This document shows, one piece after another, positions 10,505 to 19,964 of a stretch of DNA of 64,000 nucleotides; position 1 is the stretch's first letter, and the number at the start of each line of letters is the position of its first letter. Under the pieces are notes generated by a model. It made no database searches, had not been told where the DNA came from, and saw nothing but the letters and a program-made list of their open reading frames with translations. The DNA is from an uncultured Pelagibacteraceae bacterium (GTDB lineage Bacteria > Pseudomonadota > Alphaproteobacteria > Pelagibacterales > Pelagibacteraceae): contig CACBFA010000001.1 in the NCBI GenBank assembly GCA_902538525.1, positions 124,250-188,249 on the forward strand, written 5' to 3'. The position numbers were made by a program, and so were the translations under genes.

Positions 10505-10533
10505 ATATAGAGACATATTTAATAATTTTCAAG
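10505..10533 (-). promoter_or_regulatory. RpoH-type heat-shock promoter of groESL
   Basis: On the minus strand CTTG (10530-10533) is followed after 18 bases by TCTATAT (10505-10511). This fits the alphaproteobacterial sigma-32 pattern CTTG-N17/18-CYTATNT with one mismatch. It sits 27 bases before the groES start. No CIRCE inverted repeat is present in the 122-base gap, so HrcA control is unlikely. Consensus is from established knowledge; use in this organism is inferred. Confidence 0.55.
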
Positions 10534-10600
10534 ATCTTGTCTTAATTTTATGGTCTAAAAAACTCAAGAATTAAGGTTATTTTTAAGCTATACCTGATGT

Positions 10601-11416
10601 ATGCCCCAAAATTTAGATAAAGATGGATTAAGATCTAAATTAAATAATTATGACTTGTTTTACATTGACATCTGGGGAGTGATACATAATGGTTTACAGA
10701 TCTTTCAAGATTCAATTGAAGTTTTACAAAATTTAAAAAAAAATAATAAAGAATTTGTATTGCTTACCAACGCCCCTCGACCCAATTCAACCGTTATTGA
10801 TTTTTTAAAAAAGATGGGACTAAAAGAATTTTATGAAAATATATATACGTCAGGAGAAGCTTCTTTAAAGTATTTGATTAAAAATTTTATGAATTTGAAA
10901 TTCTATCACATCGGACCCCCAAGGGATTTTGATTTATTTAAGAGGTTTGAACAAAATAAAATAATCGATATTGAAAAAGCAGATTATTTTATATGCACAG
11001 GTTTGTTTAAAAATAATGAAACAAATTTACAATATTATAAGGACTTACTTAAAAAATTTTCAGAAAAAAAATTTGTTTGTACCAATCCTGATCTAATTGT
11101 TGATAGGGGTGATATTAGAGAATACTGCGCAGGTTCTATTGCAAAATTATTTGAAGAAATTGGGGGAAAGGTTATTTATTTTGGTAAACCATATCCGCCT
11201 GTTTATAATTTGTCGGCTAATATAAATGGTAAAAATGTTTTATGCATAGGAGATAACATGAATACAGATATAAAGGGGGCCAATATTCAGAAATTTGATA
11301 ATTTATTAATAACGAGCGGAATACACAAGGACGAGTTAAATAATTATGATATTGATAAATTAGAAAAAAAATATGGAGTGAGCGTAAATTACACTCAAAC
11401 AAAATTAAAATGGTAA
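10601..11416 (+). CDS. HAD superfamily IIA hydrolase (TIGR01459-like)
   Basis: 271 residues. HAD motif I appears as YIDIWGVIHNG (D-x-W-G-V-x-H, the variant typical of the TIGR01459 subfamily). Motif II is LLTNAPRP, the motif III lysine is in YFGKPYPPVY, and motif IV is CIGDNMNTDIKGA. The IIA cap lies between motifs II and III, as in NagD-like sugar or nucleotide phosphatases. The substrate is unknown. It overlaps ribF by 7 bases, a linkage I recall as common in alphaproteobacteria; a role in flavin phosphate metabolism is possible but only suggested by context. Confidence 0.85.
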   Translation: MPQNLDKDGLRSKLNNYDLFYIDIWGVIHNGLQIFQDSIEVLQNLKKNNKEFVLLTNAPRPNSTVIDFLKKMGLKEFYENIYTSGEASLKYLIKNFMNLKFYHIGPPRDFDLFKRFEQNKIIDIEKADYFICTGLFKNNETNLQYYKDLLKKFSEKKFVCTNPDLIVDRGDIREYCAGSIAKLFEEIGGKVIYFGKPYPPVYNLSANINGKNVLCIGDNMNTDIKGANIQKFDNLLITSGIHKDELNNYDIDKLEKKYGVSVNYTQTKLKW

Positions 11417-12336
11417 ACAAAATCAAAATATACAAAAATTTCAAGATTTTAAGAAAACATCAAAATGCCATCATATTAATTGGTAATTTTGATGGCTTAC
11501 ACTTAGGCCATCAAAGATTATTCAAAGAAGCAAAAAAATATAAAAAAAAATATAATTCAAAAATTGGAGTAGTGACTTTTGATCCAATACCAAAAATGTA
11601 TTTTGATAAAAGTATTACAAATTATCGACTTTCTAATCTTAATCAAAAGAGCAGATATTTTAGTGATTATAACGTAGATTTTTTAATAAATAAAAAATTT
11701 GATAAAAAATTCTCCAAAATATCTTGTCATAATTTTATTAAAAATATTTTATGCAAAAAGTTAAGTGCAGATTACATTTTTGTTAGTAATAATTTTAGAT
11801 TTGGAAATAGGAGAGAGGGAAACGTAAATTTATTAAAAAGATTTCAAAAAAAATATAATTACAAATTAATTAATCCAAAACCGTTATATAAAAAAAATAA
11901 AATTATTTCCTCAACATTAATTAGAAAATTAATTGAAAATGGTAATTTAAAAATTGCAAATCAACTTTTGTCAAGAAATTGGTCAATAGAAGGTGTTGTA
12001 GAAAAGGGTAGAATGATGGGAAGGAAAATTGGATTTCCTACATGCAACATAAATATAAAAAATTATGTAATACCAAAAGTAGGAGTTTATGCAGTTGATG
12101 TTTATATCGAAAAAAACAGAAAAAAGATCAAAGGAATAGCAAATATTGGGTATAGGCCTACTTTTAATCAAAAAAAATTATTATTAGAGGTAAATTTATT
12201 TAAATTTTCTGGAAATCTTTATAATAAAAATCTAACTATTAATTTTACAAAATTTATTAGAGGAGAAACAAAATTTAAAAATATTGATGCTTTGAAAAAA
12301 CAAATAAATAAAGATATCAAAGTTGCTAAAAGATAA
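11410..12336 (+). CDS. ribF: Bifunctional riboflavin kinase / FAD synthetase
   Basis: 308 residues. The N-terminal nucleotidyltransferase domain carries GNFDGLHLGHQRLF (an HxGH-type site) and SSTLIRKLIENGNL (ISSTxIR motif). The C-terminal kinase domain carries GRKIGFPTCNI and the end NIGYRPTFNQKK / LEVNLFKF. It converts riboflavin to FMN, then FAD. Start ATG at 11410 overlaps the upstream phosphatase; ileS follows six bases after the stop, so the run is one transcript. Confidence 0.96.
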   Translation: MVNKIKIYKNFKILRKHQNAIILIGNFDGLHLGHQRLFKEAKKYKKKYNSKIGVVTFDPIPKMYFDKSITNYRLSNLNQKSRYFSDYNVDFLINKKFDKKFSKISCHNFIKNILCKKLSADYIFVSNNFRFGNRREGNVNLLKRFQKKYNYKLINPKPLYKKNKIISSTLIRKLIENGNLKIANQLLSRNWSIEGVVEKGRMMGRKIGFPTCNINIKNYVIPKVGVYAVDVYIEKNRKKIKGIANIGYRPTFNQKKLLLEVNLFKFSGNLYNKNLTINFTKFIRGETKFKNIDALKKQINKDIKVAKR

Positions 12337-12342
12337 AATTTC

Positions 12343-15096
12343 ATGAGCAAGGAACATATAAATCTACCTAAAACAAAATTCTCAATGAAGGCAAATTTGC
12401 CAAATAAGGAGCCAAATTACATTGAATTTTGGAAGAAAATTGACCTTTACAATTTGTTAAGACAAAAAAGTAAAGGGCAAGAAAAATTTGTACTTCATGA
12501 TGGGCCTCCATATGCAAATGGAAATATTCATATGGGTACTGCCTTAAATAAAATTTTAAAAGATATAATTACAAAATTTCATCAAATGGATGGCAAAGAC
12601 TCAGTTTATGTTCCTGGATGGGATTGCCATGGTTTACCCATTGAGTGGAAAATTGAAGAACAGTACAAAAAGAATAAAAAAAATAAAAATGATGTTCCAA
12701 TTATTGAATTCAGAAAAGAATGTAGAGAATTTGCAAATAAATGGATAGACGTCCATAAGGGAGAATTTAAAAGACTTGGGGTAATTGGTGATTGGGAAAA
12801 TTACTATTCAACAATGTCATTTGATGCTGAAGCTCAAATAGTTAGAGAACTTGGAAAATTTCTTAAAGAAGGAAGCCTTTATAGAGGTTACAAGCCAGTT
12901 CTTTGGTCAACTGTTGAAAAAACAGCTTTAGCGGATGCAGAGGTTGAATACATGGATCATGTTTCAGATACGATTTATGCAGCATTCAAAGTGAAAGCTT
13001 CAAATTTAGATATAATTAATGGTGCTGATATAATAATTTGGACGACAACTCCATGGACTATTCCTGCAAACAAAGCTTTAGCCTACAATGCTGGCCTAAA
13101 GTATGTTTTACTTGAAATTAATGATAACAAAAATTTTATTGATAGAAAAATAATAATTGCAAAGGACCTACTAGAACCTTTTAAAAAAGATACTTCTATT
13201 GAAAATATAAAAGTATTAAAAGAATTTTTAGGAAAAGATTTAAAAGGAACAATTTGTAGCCATCCATTTTCTAAAATGGGATATGATTATGATATACCAA
13301 TGCTTGAAGCTAATTTTGTTACTACTGAACAAGGTACGGGTATCGTACACTGCGCCCCTAGTCATGGACCAGATGATTTCAATCTTTGTTTAAATAACAA
13401 TATTAAAGCAATTGAAACAGTTGATGGTGATGGGAAATATACAAATGAAATTAAACATTTTGAAGGTTTACATATTTTTAAGGCCAATAACTTAATTATT
13501 GAAAAATTAAATGAGCAAAAAAATTTAATAACAAACGGAAAACTTACTCATTCTTATCCCCATTCTTGGAGATCTAAAGCTCCACTAGTTCATAGAGCAA
13601 CCCCACAATGGTTTATTTCTATGGAAAGCCATGGATTAAGAGATAAAGCATTAAAAGCTATCGATAATACAGATTTTTATCCTTCCAAAGGAAAAGAAAG
13701 AATAAAATCAATGATTGAAACTAGACCTGATTGGTGTGTATCAAGACAGAGAGTTTGGGGTGTGCCGCTACCGATTTTTATTTCAAAAAAAACAGGTGAA
13801 GTTTTAGTTGATGATGAAGTTTTTGAAAATATTGCAAAAATTTACGAAAAAGAAGGTTCTGATTGTTGGTTTAATGAAGATTATCAGATATTTCTTGGAG
13901 ATAAGTATAAAGCAGAAGATTATGAAAAATTATCAGATATAGTTGAGGTTTGGTTTGATAGTGGATCTACTCATTCTTTTGTCTTAGAAAAAAGAGATGA
14001 CCTTAAATGGCCTGCATCGATGTATTTAGAGGGTTCAGATCAACATAGAGGATGGTTTCACTCTTCATTACTAGAATCATGTGGAACAAGAGGTGTTGCT
14101 CCATTTGAAAGCATTCTTTCTCATGGTTTTGTCGTAGATGGAAAAGGTCTAAAAATGTCAAAATCAACAGGTAACGTAATTGCTCCACAAGATATACTTA
14201 AAAAATACGGAGCTGATATATTAAGAATTTGGGTTGCTTCTTCAAATTATGCTGAGGATCTTAGAATAGATTATTCAATTTTAGATCAACATGCAGAGTC
14301 TTATAGAAAAATTAGAAACACGTTTAGATATCTTTTAGGAAATATTCAAGATCAACATGAAAATCTTGATTTTGAAAAAGTTAAGTTTGAAAACTTCGAC
14401 TCGCTTGAAAAATTTATGCTTCACAGAATTTATGTAATTAATGAAAGTTTTAAAAACAATTTTAAAGTTTATAATTTCCATAATTTGTACAAAGAGTTAC
14501 TAAATTTTTGTACAGTAGAGCTTTCTGCTTTTTATTTCGATATCAGGAAAGATACTTTGTATTGTGAGGCTTTAAATTCCAATAAAAGAAAAAACTGCAT
14601 AACTCTTTTAAATATTATTTTACAGTGTCTTCTTAAATGGTTTGCACCAATATTATCATTTACAACCGAAGAAATTTATCAATTGGTTAAAAAAGAAGAA
14701 GACAGCCAAAGCATACATTTACAAAATTTTGTTTCCGTTCCAAATTCTTGGAATAATGAGGAACTTAGCTCAGATTGGGAATATGTTAAAAAAATTAGAG
14801 ATGTGGCAAATATTTCAATTGAAAACATGAGAGCTGAAAAATCGATTGGTTCAAGTTTAGAGGCAATGGTTGAAATAAAGTTAAATAAAGAATTTTATGA
14901 TAAGGCAAAAAATATCAATTTTTCTGAAATTTGTATAACCTCATCTGCATCTGTAATTAAATATGAAAATCAAAAAAATAGTATTGATGTAGTTGCAAAA
15001 AAAGCTCAAGGAAAAAAATGTCCTATTTGTTGGAAAATTTTTGAGTCGAGTTGTGAGAGACCAAATTGTGGACTTTTAAATACAAATGGTAAATGA
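12343..15096 (+). CDS. ileS: Isoleucyl-tRNA synthetase
   Basis: 917 residues. Class I motifs are seen as [11 protein letters not shown] (HIGH, about residue 56-66) and [10 protein letters not shown] (KMSKS, about residue 602). The editing domain has [14 protein letters not shown], and the C-terminal zinc site is CPICWK with CERPNCG. This is the eubacterial type with the C-terminal zinc finger, the form usually sensitive to mupirocin. It is flanked by ribF upstream and overlaps lspA by 11 bases; the ribF-ileS-lspA order is widespread in Proteobacteria. Confidence 0.99.
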   Translation: MSKEHINLPKTKFSMKANLPNKEPNYIEFWKKIDLYNLLRQKSKGQEKFVLHDGPPYANGNIHMGTALNKILKDIITKFHQMDGKDSVYVPGWDCHGLPIEWKIEEQYKKNKKNKNDVPIIEFRKECREFANKWIDVHKGEFKRLGVIGDWENYYSTMSFDAEAQIVRELGKFLKEGSLYRGYKPVLWSTVEKTALADAEVEYMDHVSDTIYAAFKVKASNLDIINGADIIIWTTTPWTIPANKALAYNAGLKYVLLEINDNKNFIDRKIIIAKDLLEPFKKDTSIENIKVLKEFLGKDLKGTICSHPFSKMGYDYDIPMLEANFVTTEQGTGIVHCAPSHGPDDFNLCLNNNIKAIETVDGDGKYTNEIKHFEGLHIFKANNLIIEKLNEQKNLITNGKLTHSYPHSWRSKAPLVHRATPQWFISMESHGLRDKALKAIDNTDFYPSKGKERIKSMIETRPDWCVSRQRVWGVPLPIFISKKTGEVLVDDEVFENIAKIYEKEGSDCWFNEDYQIFLGDKYKAEDYEKLSDIVEVWFDSGSTHSFVLEKRDDLKWPASMYLEGSDQHRGWFHSSLLESCGTRGVAPFESILSHGFVVDGKGLKMSKSTGNVIAPQDILKKYGADILRIWVASSNYAEDLRIDYSILDQHAESYRKIRNTFRYLLGNIQDQHENLDFEKVKFENFDSLEKFMLHRIYVINESFKNNFKVYNFHNLYKELLNFCTVELSAFYFDIRKDTLYCEALNSNKRKNCITLLNIILQCLLKWFAPILSFTTEEIYQLVKKEEDSQSIHLQNFVSVPNSWNNEELSSDWEYVKKIRDVANISIENMRAEKSIGSSLEAMVEIKLNKEFYDKAKNINFSEICITSSASVIKYENQKNSIDVVAKKAQGKKCPICWKIFESSCERPNCGLLNTNGK

Positions 15097-15583
15097 AAAA
15101 TTAAATAAACTTTTTATAGGTTTTATATTTCTAGTTGTTTGTTTTACTTTAGATAGACTATCAAAAATTTATATTCTAAATATTTTAAATAATGATGGAC
15201 AGGTCGATTTTTACATAAATCAGTTCTTAAGTATTTATTTAGTTTGGAATACAGGTATCGGATTTGGTTTATTTTCTTCAGAAGATCAAATTTTTTATAA
15301 TGTCTTTACTGCGATTATATTTATTATAAACTTGGTAATATTCTATTTTGCTTTGATTGAAACAAAAATTAAATCTTTTTTTTTAATGATAATATTAGGA
15401 GGTTCCTTAGGAAACTTATTTGACAGAGTTTATTACAGAGCAGTTCCGGACTTTATTGATTTAAATTATGCTGGATATCATTGGTTTATATTTAATGTTG
15501 CTGATATATTTATAACAATCGGCATTATATGCCTTATTTTATCTGAATTTATATTCTATAAAAAAACAAATGAAAAAAAATAG
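15086..15583 (+). CDS. lspA: Lipoprotein signal peptidase II
   Basis: 165 residues with four membrane segments. Catalytic aspartates are visible in [13 protein letters not shown] (followed by VPDFIDL) and [11 protein letters not shown], matching the conserved GNxxDR and FNxAD boxes. It cleaves prolipoproteins at the inner membrane after diacylglyceryl transfer. It overlaps ileS and the next gene, which itself encodes a predicted lipoprotein. Confidence 0.97.
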   Translation: MVNEKLNKLFIGFIFLVVCFTLDRLSKIYILNILNNDGQVDFYINQFLSIYLVWNTGIGFGLFSSEDQIFYNVFTAIIFIINLVIFYFALIETKIKSFFLMIILGGSLGNLFDRVYYRAVPDFIDLNYAGYHWFIFNVADIFITIGIICLILSEFIFYKKTNEKK

Positions 15584-15887
15584 ATTAAATTTAATCTTAT
15601 TAATAATTTTAGTCCCTTTATTAACTTTTTGTGGTGGGGTTAAAGACGCCCTAGAAGGTAAAAAAAGATCAAATCAGAGTGATGAATTTCTTGTAAAAAA
15701 AAAAAATCCTCTACAAATGCCTCCAGATATGAATAAACTTCCAATGCCCGGAGACAACTTGGAAATAAGTAGTCAAAAAAATAATGATGAAGTTAAAGAT
15801 TTACTAAAAATAAAAGAAAACAGTAACACCGAAGATACAAGTAATGGATCAGATCTACTAAATAATATGAAGAAGAAAATCCAATAA
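15570..15887 (+). CDS. DUF3035 / BamF-like lipoprotein
   Basis: 105 residues. The hydrophobic leader ends [10 protein letters not shown]; cysteine 21 would be the lipidated residue, though F at -1 is unusual for a lipobox. The block [20 protein letters not shown] matches the DEF-x-V-x-(K/R)-x-PL-x-x-PPD core of DUF3035, the family of Caulobacter BamF, an outer-membrane assembly lipoprotein. The tail is low-complexity and polar. It overlaps lspA by 14 bases, so the peptidase and one likely substrate are coupled. Confidence 0.7.
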   Translation: MKKNRLNLILLIILVPLLTFCGGVKDALEGKKRSNQSDEFLVKKKNPLQMPPDMNKLPMPGDNLEISSQKNNDEVKDLLKIKENSNTEDTSNGSDLLNNMKKKIQ

Positions 15888-15890
15888 TTA

Positions 15891-17063
15891 ATGGACACAA
15901 AGCATATTATTTACAAAAATTTTAATAATAAAAATAAGCAATTAAATAAAAAAAAACTTACTAATTTCCTAAACTTTAAGATTTTAATTCAAAAATACCC
16001 TTTATTAAAATCTCTGACAAATAATTACGATTATTCATTTAAAAAAAAATATTTACTAAATTTCAAAAAACATGATGAGTTTAATTTAATAGGTATGGGT
16101 GGATCTATTTTGGGTGCACAAGCTATATACGATTTCCTCAACCATAAAATCAAAAAAAAATTTTCTTTTTTTAACAACTTACAGAAATATAAAATTACAA
16201 AATCAAATAAAAAACGTTTAAATATAATTATATCAAAATCTGGAAATACTTTAGAAACATTATCAAATTTAAATCTGGTTTTAACGAAACAAAAAAAAAA
16301 TAAAAATTTAATAATTACTGAAAATAAAAATAATATCCTAAGAGCTATGGCGAATAAACTGAAATCTGATGTAATAGACCATAAGAATTATATTGGGGGT
16401 AGGTACTCAGTATTATCTGAAGTCGGAATGGTTCCGGCAGAATTGATGGGTTTAAATGAAAAAAAATTTAAACGATTAAATTATCTAATAAAAAATAAAA
16501 CATTTATTAATTTTTTAATTGAAAATGTTTCTTCAATTCACTCAAATATTATTAAAGGAAAAAAAAATTGCGTAATTTTAAATTATGATGAAAAATTAAA
16601 TAACTTTTTGAAATGGTATCAGCAATTATCTGCTGAAAGTTTAGGAAAAAAGGGTAAGGGCCTTTTTCCTATAATCTCTACAATGCCAAAGGACAATCAT
16701 AGTCTTTTACAACTTTATTTAGATGGTCCAAAAAATAATTTCTTTAGTTTTTTTTTCACTAGAGAGAGAAGTCCACTTAAATTTAATAATGCATATTTAA
16801 TTGATGGATTGGAGCACTTAAAAAAGAGCAGCTTAGATCAAGTGTTGTATTCTCAAAAAAAAGCTACGCAAAATGTATTTAATAAGAAAAAATTATCATT
16901 TAGAAGTTTTGAAATTAAAAATAAAAGTGAGGAAACTTTAGGTGAACTATTTACATTTTTTATTTTAGAAACACTAATGCTAAGCTCCTTATTAAATGTA
17001 AATCCAATTAACCAACCTTCTGTTGAATTGATTAAAATAGAAACAAAAAAAATACTAAAATAG
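15891..17063 (+). CDS. pgi: Glucose-6-phosphate isomerase (short form)
   Basis: 390 residues, well below the 540-550 of the E. coli enzyme. Essential blocks are still present: GMGGSILGAQ, ISKSGNTLETLS (phosphate loop), GGRYSVLSEVGMVPAELMG, catalytic Glu/His in QLSAESLGKKGKG and MPKDNHSLLQLYLDGP, and the C-terminal INQPSVELIK with the catalytic lysine. It interconverts glucose 6-phosphate and fructose 6-phosphate. Its last 9 bases overlap the convergent rsmD. Confidence 0.9.
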   Translation: MDTKHIIYKNFNNKNKQLNKKKLTNFLNFKILIQKYPLLKSLTNNYDYSFKKKYLLNFKKHDEFNLIGMGGSILGAQAIYDFLNHKIKKKFSFFNNLQKYKITKSNKKRLNIIISKSGNTLETLSNLNLVLTKQKKNKNLIITENKNNILRAMANKLKSDVIDHKNYIGGRYSVLSEVGMVPAELMGLNEKKFKRLNYLIKNKTFINFLIENVSSIHSNIIKGKKNCVILNYDEKLNNFLKWYQQLSAESLGKKGKGLFPIISTMPKDNHSLLQLYLDGPKNNFFSFFFTRERSPLKFNNAYLIDGLEHLKKSSLDQVLYSQKKATQNVFNKKKLSFRSFEIKNKSEETLGELFTFFILETLMLSSLLNVNPINQPSVELIKIETKKILK

Positions 17064-17621
17064 TAATTTACCAAATATTATTTTTGATAAGCCATATTTT
17101 TTTTCTCTAAGAACTTTAAAATCTTCTATAAAATTTTCTTTAAATTTCTTATTTCTGTGTATTACTATTAATGTACTTTTGTTAGCAATTTTTAAGTCTA
17201 AAATTTTCCTTAATAATTTATTTATATTTTTATCTTTAAATGGCGGATCCAAATAAATTAAATTAATTTTTTCATTATCTATATTTTCTTTGGAAATTTC
17301 ATATGCATTTATTTCCTTGATGACTGCATCTTTATCAATTTCTAACTCCTTAATGTTTTTTTCTAAAATTTTCAAAGAGGGTTTGTAATTTTCAAAAAAA
17401 AAAACTTTTTTTACTCCTCTAGACAAACATTCAATGCCAAACGAACCAGAGCCGGAAAATAAATCCAAAACTACGTCATTTTTGAATTTAATTTTTTCAT
17501 TCTTAGAATGCTCTAAAATATTAAATATCGACTCTCTAACCATATCCTTTAAAGGTCTTGTTGTTTTATCTGTAGGATTATGAATTAATTTCCCTCTCAG
17601 TTTTCCACCAATAACTCTCAT
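17055..17621 (-). CDS. rsmD: 16S rRNA (guanine-966-N2)-methyltransferase
   Basis: 188 residues. N-terminus MRVIGGKLRGKLI and KTTRPLKDMVRESIFNIL are diagnostic. The SAM site is VLDLFSGSGSFGIECLSRG and the catalytic motif is YLDPPF. It methylates G966 of 16S rRNA in the assembled 30S subunit. The start overlaps the purD stop by four bases, so purD-rsmD form an operon. A C-terminal overlap with pgi (convergent) is shared. Confidence 0.95.
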   Translation of the reverse strand: MRVIGGKLRGKLIHNPTDKTTRPLKDMVRESIFNILEHSKNEKIKFKNDVVLDLFSGSGSFGIECLSRGVKKVFFFENYKPSLKILEKNIKELEIDKDAVIKEINAYEISKENIDNEKINLIYLDPPFKDKNINKLLRKILDLKIANKSTLIVIHRNKKFKENFIEDFKVLREKKYGLSKIIFGKLLF

Positions 17622-18883
17622 TTATCTATGACTTTATGACCTATATCCGATCTATAAAAACCATCTTCCCAATTCAATTTATTAATCTGGTTGATGATTT
17701 CTTTTCTACTTGATAAATAACTATCTGAGATATTCACAAAATTTATTACCCTACCTCCAACTGCTAGAATTTTGTTTCCAGAACTTTTTGTTCCAGCATG
17801 AAAAATAAAATTATCTTTAGTTGATTTGAATTCTTTTAAATTTTTAATTTCAACATTCTTATTATATTTTTCAGGATATCCTTTTGAGCATAAAGCAATG
17901 CACATACTTTTTTTATTTTTCCATTTTATTTCGTGAGTCTTTAATTTTGAATTACAACAAGAATTTATTATTTCCAATAAATCACTGTCAATCAAAGGTA
18001 ATATAGTTTGGCATTCAGGATCACCCATCCTGACATTATATTCAATTAGGTATGGTTCATTACTTTTTACCATTAAGCCGGCATATAAAAAACCGACGTA
18101 CTTCTCATTCATTTCACTTATAGCTTTTAACGTTGGCTCAATTATTTTGTTTAAAATTTTATTCTCTAAATCATCATTAATTAAAGTTGAAGGCGAATAA
18201 GCTCCCATTCCTCCTGTATTTTTTCCAGTATCACCCTCACCAACTCTTTTATGGTCTTGAGCTGTATTAAAAGTTTTATAACTAATTCCATCTGAAATAA
18301 TAAAAAAACTCATCTCATCACCTTCTAGGAATTCTTCGATTAATACTTGATCTGTTTTTCCAAATTTACCGTCAAATATTTCATTAACAGCAGTTTTAGC
18401 CTCATCAACATTTTGACAAATATAAACACCTTTACCTGCAGCAAGAACATCTGCTTTTACAACAAGAGGAAAATTAGATGACGATAAAAATATAAACGAG
18501 TCTTCTTTGGATTTGCAAATTTTAAATTTAGCAGTTGGTATGTTAAATTTTTCACAAATTTGTTTTGTAAATATTTTTGAGCCTTCTAATTGAGCTACTT
18601 TTTTTCTAGGACCAAAAACTTTAATATTTTTTGACTCTAGGAAATCTACCAATCCTTCGACTAATGGTTTTTCTGGACCAACAATCACTAACTCGATTTG
18701 TTCTTTCTTAATAAAATTATACAAATCTTGAAAATTTTCTAAATTTAAATCAATATTTACAGATATTTCTTCGGTACCCGCATTACCTGGTATTGAATAT
18801 ATTTTTGTTATTTTTTTTGAATTACTTAAGTGATGAACTAGAGCATGTTCTCGTCCTCCACTTCCAATAATTGCAATTTTCAT
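17618..18883 (-). CDS. purD: Phosphoribosylamine-glycine ligase
   Basis: 421 residues. Starts MKIAIIGSGGREHAL, the PurD hallmark. The ATP-grasp core shows PLVVKADVLAAGKGVYIC, and the motifs GEGDTGKNTGGMGAYSP and EYNVRMGDPECQ bind ATP and metal. It carries out the second step of IMP synthesis. It is divergent from the gene at 18906 with only 22 bases between starts, so promoters must overlap or lie within coding sequence. Confidence 0.98.
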   Translation of the reverse strand: MKIAIIGSGGREHALVHHLSNSKKITKIYSIPGNAGTEEISVNIDLNLENFQDLYNFIKKEQIELVIVGPEKPLVEGLVDFLESKNIKVFGPRKKVAQLEGSKIFTKQICEKFNIPTAKFKICKSKEDSFIFLSSSNFPLVVKADVLAAGKGVYICQNVDEAKTAVNEIFDGKFGKTDQVLIEEFLEGDEMSFFIISDGISYKTFNTAQDHKRVGEGDTGKNTGGMGAYSPSTLINDDLENKILNKIIEPTLKAISEMNEKYVGFLYAGLMVKSNEPYLIEYNVRMGDPECQTILPLIDSDLLEIINSCCNSKLKTHEIKWKNKKSMCIALCSKGYPEKYNKNVEIKNLKEFKSTKDNFIFHAGTKSSGNKILAVGGRVINFVNISDSYLSSRKEIINQINKLNWEDGFYRSDIGHKVIDK

Positions 18884-18905
18884 TTAGTAAATATATATCT
18901 TAAAT

Positions 18906-19103
18906 ATGTTAAATAAGTTAGCTAAATTAAAATACTTAGCAAATAATTTTGAGATCATTGAAGATGGTGATCATGTGATTTGTGCTATCTCACAAAAAAA
19001 AATACCACTTGAAAACTTAGCTTATTGGAACGTTGAAGAACAGGAAGCCTACTTTTCGTATGTTGAGGCCTCAATGAAAAGAGATTTATTTGATAAAAAC
19101 TGA
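18906..19103 (+). CDS. DUF2093 protein (65 aa)
   Basis: 65 residues. The core FEIIEDGDHVICAISQKKIPLENLAYWNVEEQEAY (seen as DGDHVICAISQKKIPLE then YWNVEEQEAY) fits DUF2093, a small alphaproteobacterial family of unknown role. The motif suggests a compact beta-rich fold that may resemble a zinc-ribbon, but only one cysteine is present. The stop abuts the convergent acyltransferase gene at 19104 with no spacer. Confidence 0.8.
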   Translation: MLNKLAKLKYLANNFEIIEDGDHVICAISQKKIPLENLAYWNVEEQEAYFSYVEASMKRDLFDKN

Positions 19104-19964
19104 TTATATTTTCCACCTATCATGAGTCCAGATCCACTGGTCTATATTTTTTAAAATCATTTTTTCAAGTATCTTATTTAGATGTTCAGTGATTTCTTTG
19201 ATTGATTTGTTGTTCCCGATTTTAATCGGTTCTGAAACAAACATTTTAAAATAATTATTTTTTCTTCTTTCTATATAAATAGGCACTAGATCACATTTAT
19301 ATTTTTTAATTAATTGTGCGGGTATGGTCGTAGTACTAGCTGGTTTACCAAAAAAATTAATTTTTATACCTTCTCTTACTCTTTGGTCTATCATTAGAGC
19401 TACTGAGTTACCTTTCTTTATATTTTCAATAATCTGTCTTGTGCCTGATCTTCCTTTTTTAATTTGATTTTTGCAGATAAAATTTTCTCTAATTTCTTCC
19501 ATAGTTTTGTTAAGGAATACGTTATTTAGTGGTCTATAAATAGCGCACAAATTTATACCAGCTTTTTCAATTTGGAGCGCCATTAATTCAAAATTATTGA
19601 AATGACCAGATATAAATACAGCTCGTCTTTTTTCTTTCTTAATTTTGTTTAGGTTTTCAAGCCCGTCTATTTCAATAAATTTATTTAATTTGCTATTTCT
19701 AAATGCTTTAAGAAAAGGATATTCAGCAAGTATTCTTCCATAATTTCCATATATTTTGCTGATAATTTTATTGTAATTTTTTTTGTCTACAATGCCAGAT
19801 TGTTCTAAATTATTCTCAATTAATTTTTTTGATCTAAATATTGGTCCAAACAAGCGTCCAATAAAATCCCCCAAATTAGATCCATTTTTATAACCAATTA
19901 TAATTAGTATAAAAAAAAACAATTTTATTAAAATAAATTCAATTAAATAAAAAAACTTCCTCAT
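19104..19964 (-). CDS. Lipid A biosynthesis lauroyl-type acyltransferase
   Basis: 286 residues. An N-terminal membrane segment (about 7-25) is followed by the LpxL/HtrB domain. The catalytic HxxxxD/E box is SGHFNNFELMAL, with later blocks CAIYRPLNN and MIDQRVREGIKINFFG (the DQ-x-R-x-G-x-x-x-x-F-F-G signature). It adds a secondary acyl chain to Kdo-lipid IVA at the inner membrane. It is the last gene of the ubiA-msbA-waaA-lpxK run and overlaps lpxK by four bases. Which of LpxL or LpxM it replaces cannot be told. Confidence 0.88.
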   Translation of the reverse strand: MRKFFYLIEFILIKLFFFILIIIGYKNGSNLGDFIGRLFGPIFRSKKLIENNLEQSGIVDKKNYNKIISKIYGNYGRILAEYPFLKAFRNSKLNKFIEIDGLENLNKIKKEKRRAVFISGHFNNFELMALQIEKAGINLCAIYRPLNNVFLNKTMEEIRENFICKNQIKKGRSGTRQIIENIKKGNSVALMIDQRVREGIKINFFGKPASTTTIPAQLIKKYKCDLVPIYIERRKNNYFKMFVSEPIKIGNNKSIKEITEHLNKILEKMILKNIDQWIWTHDRWKI

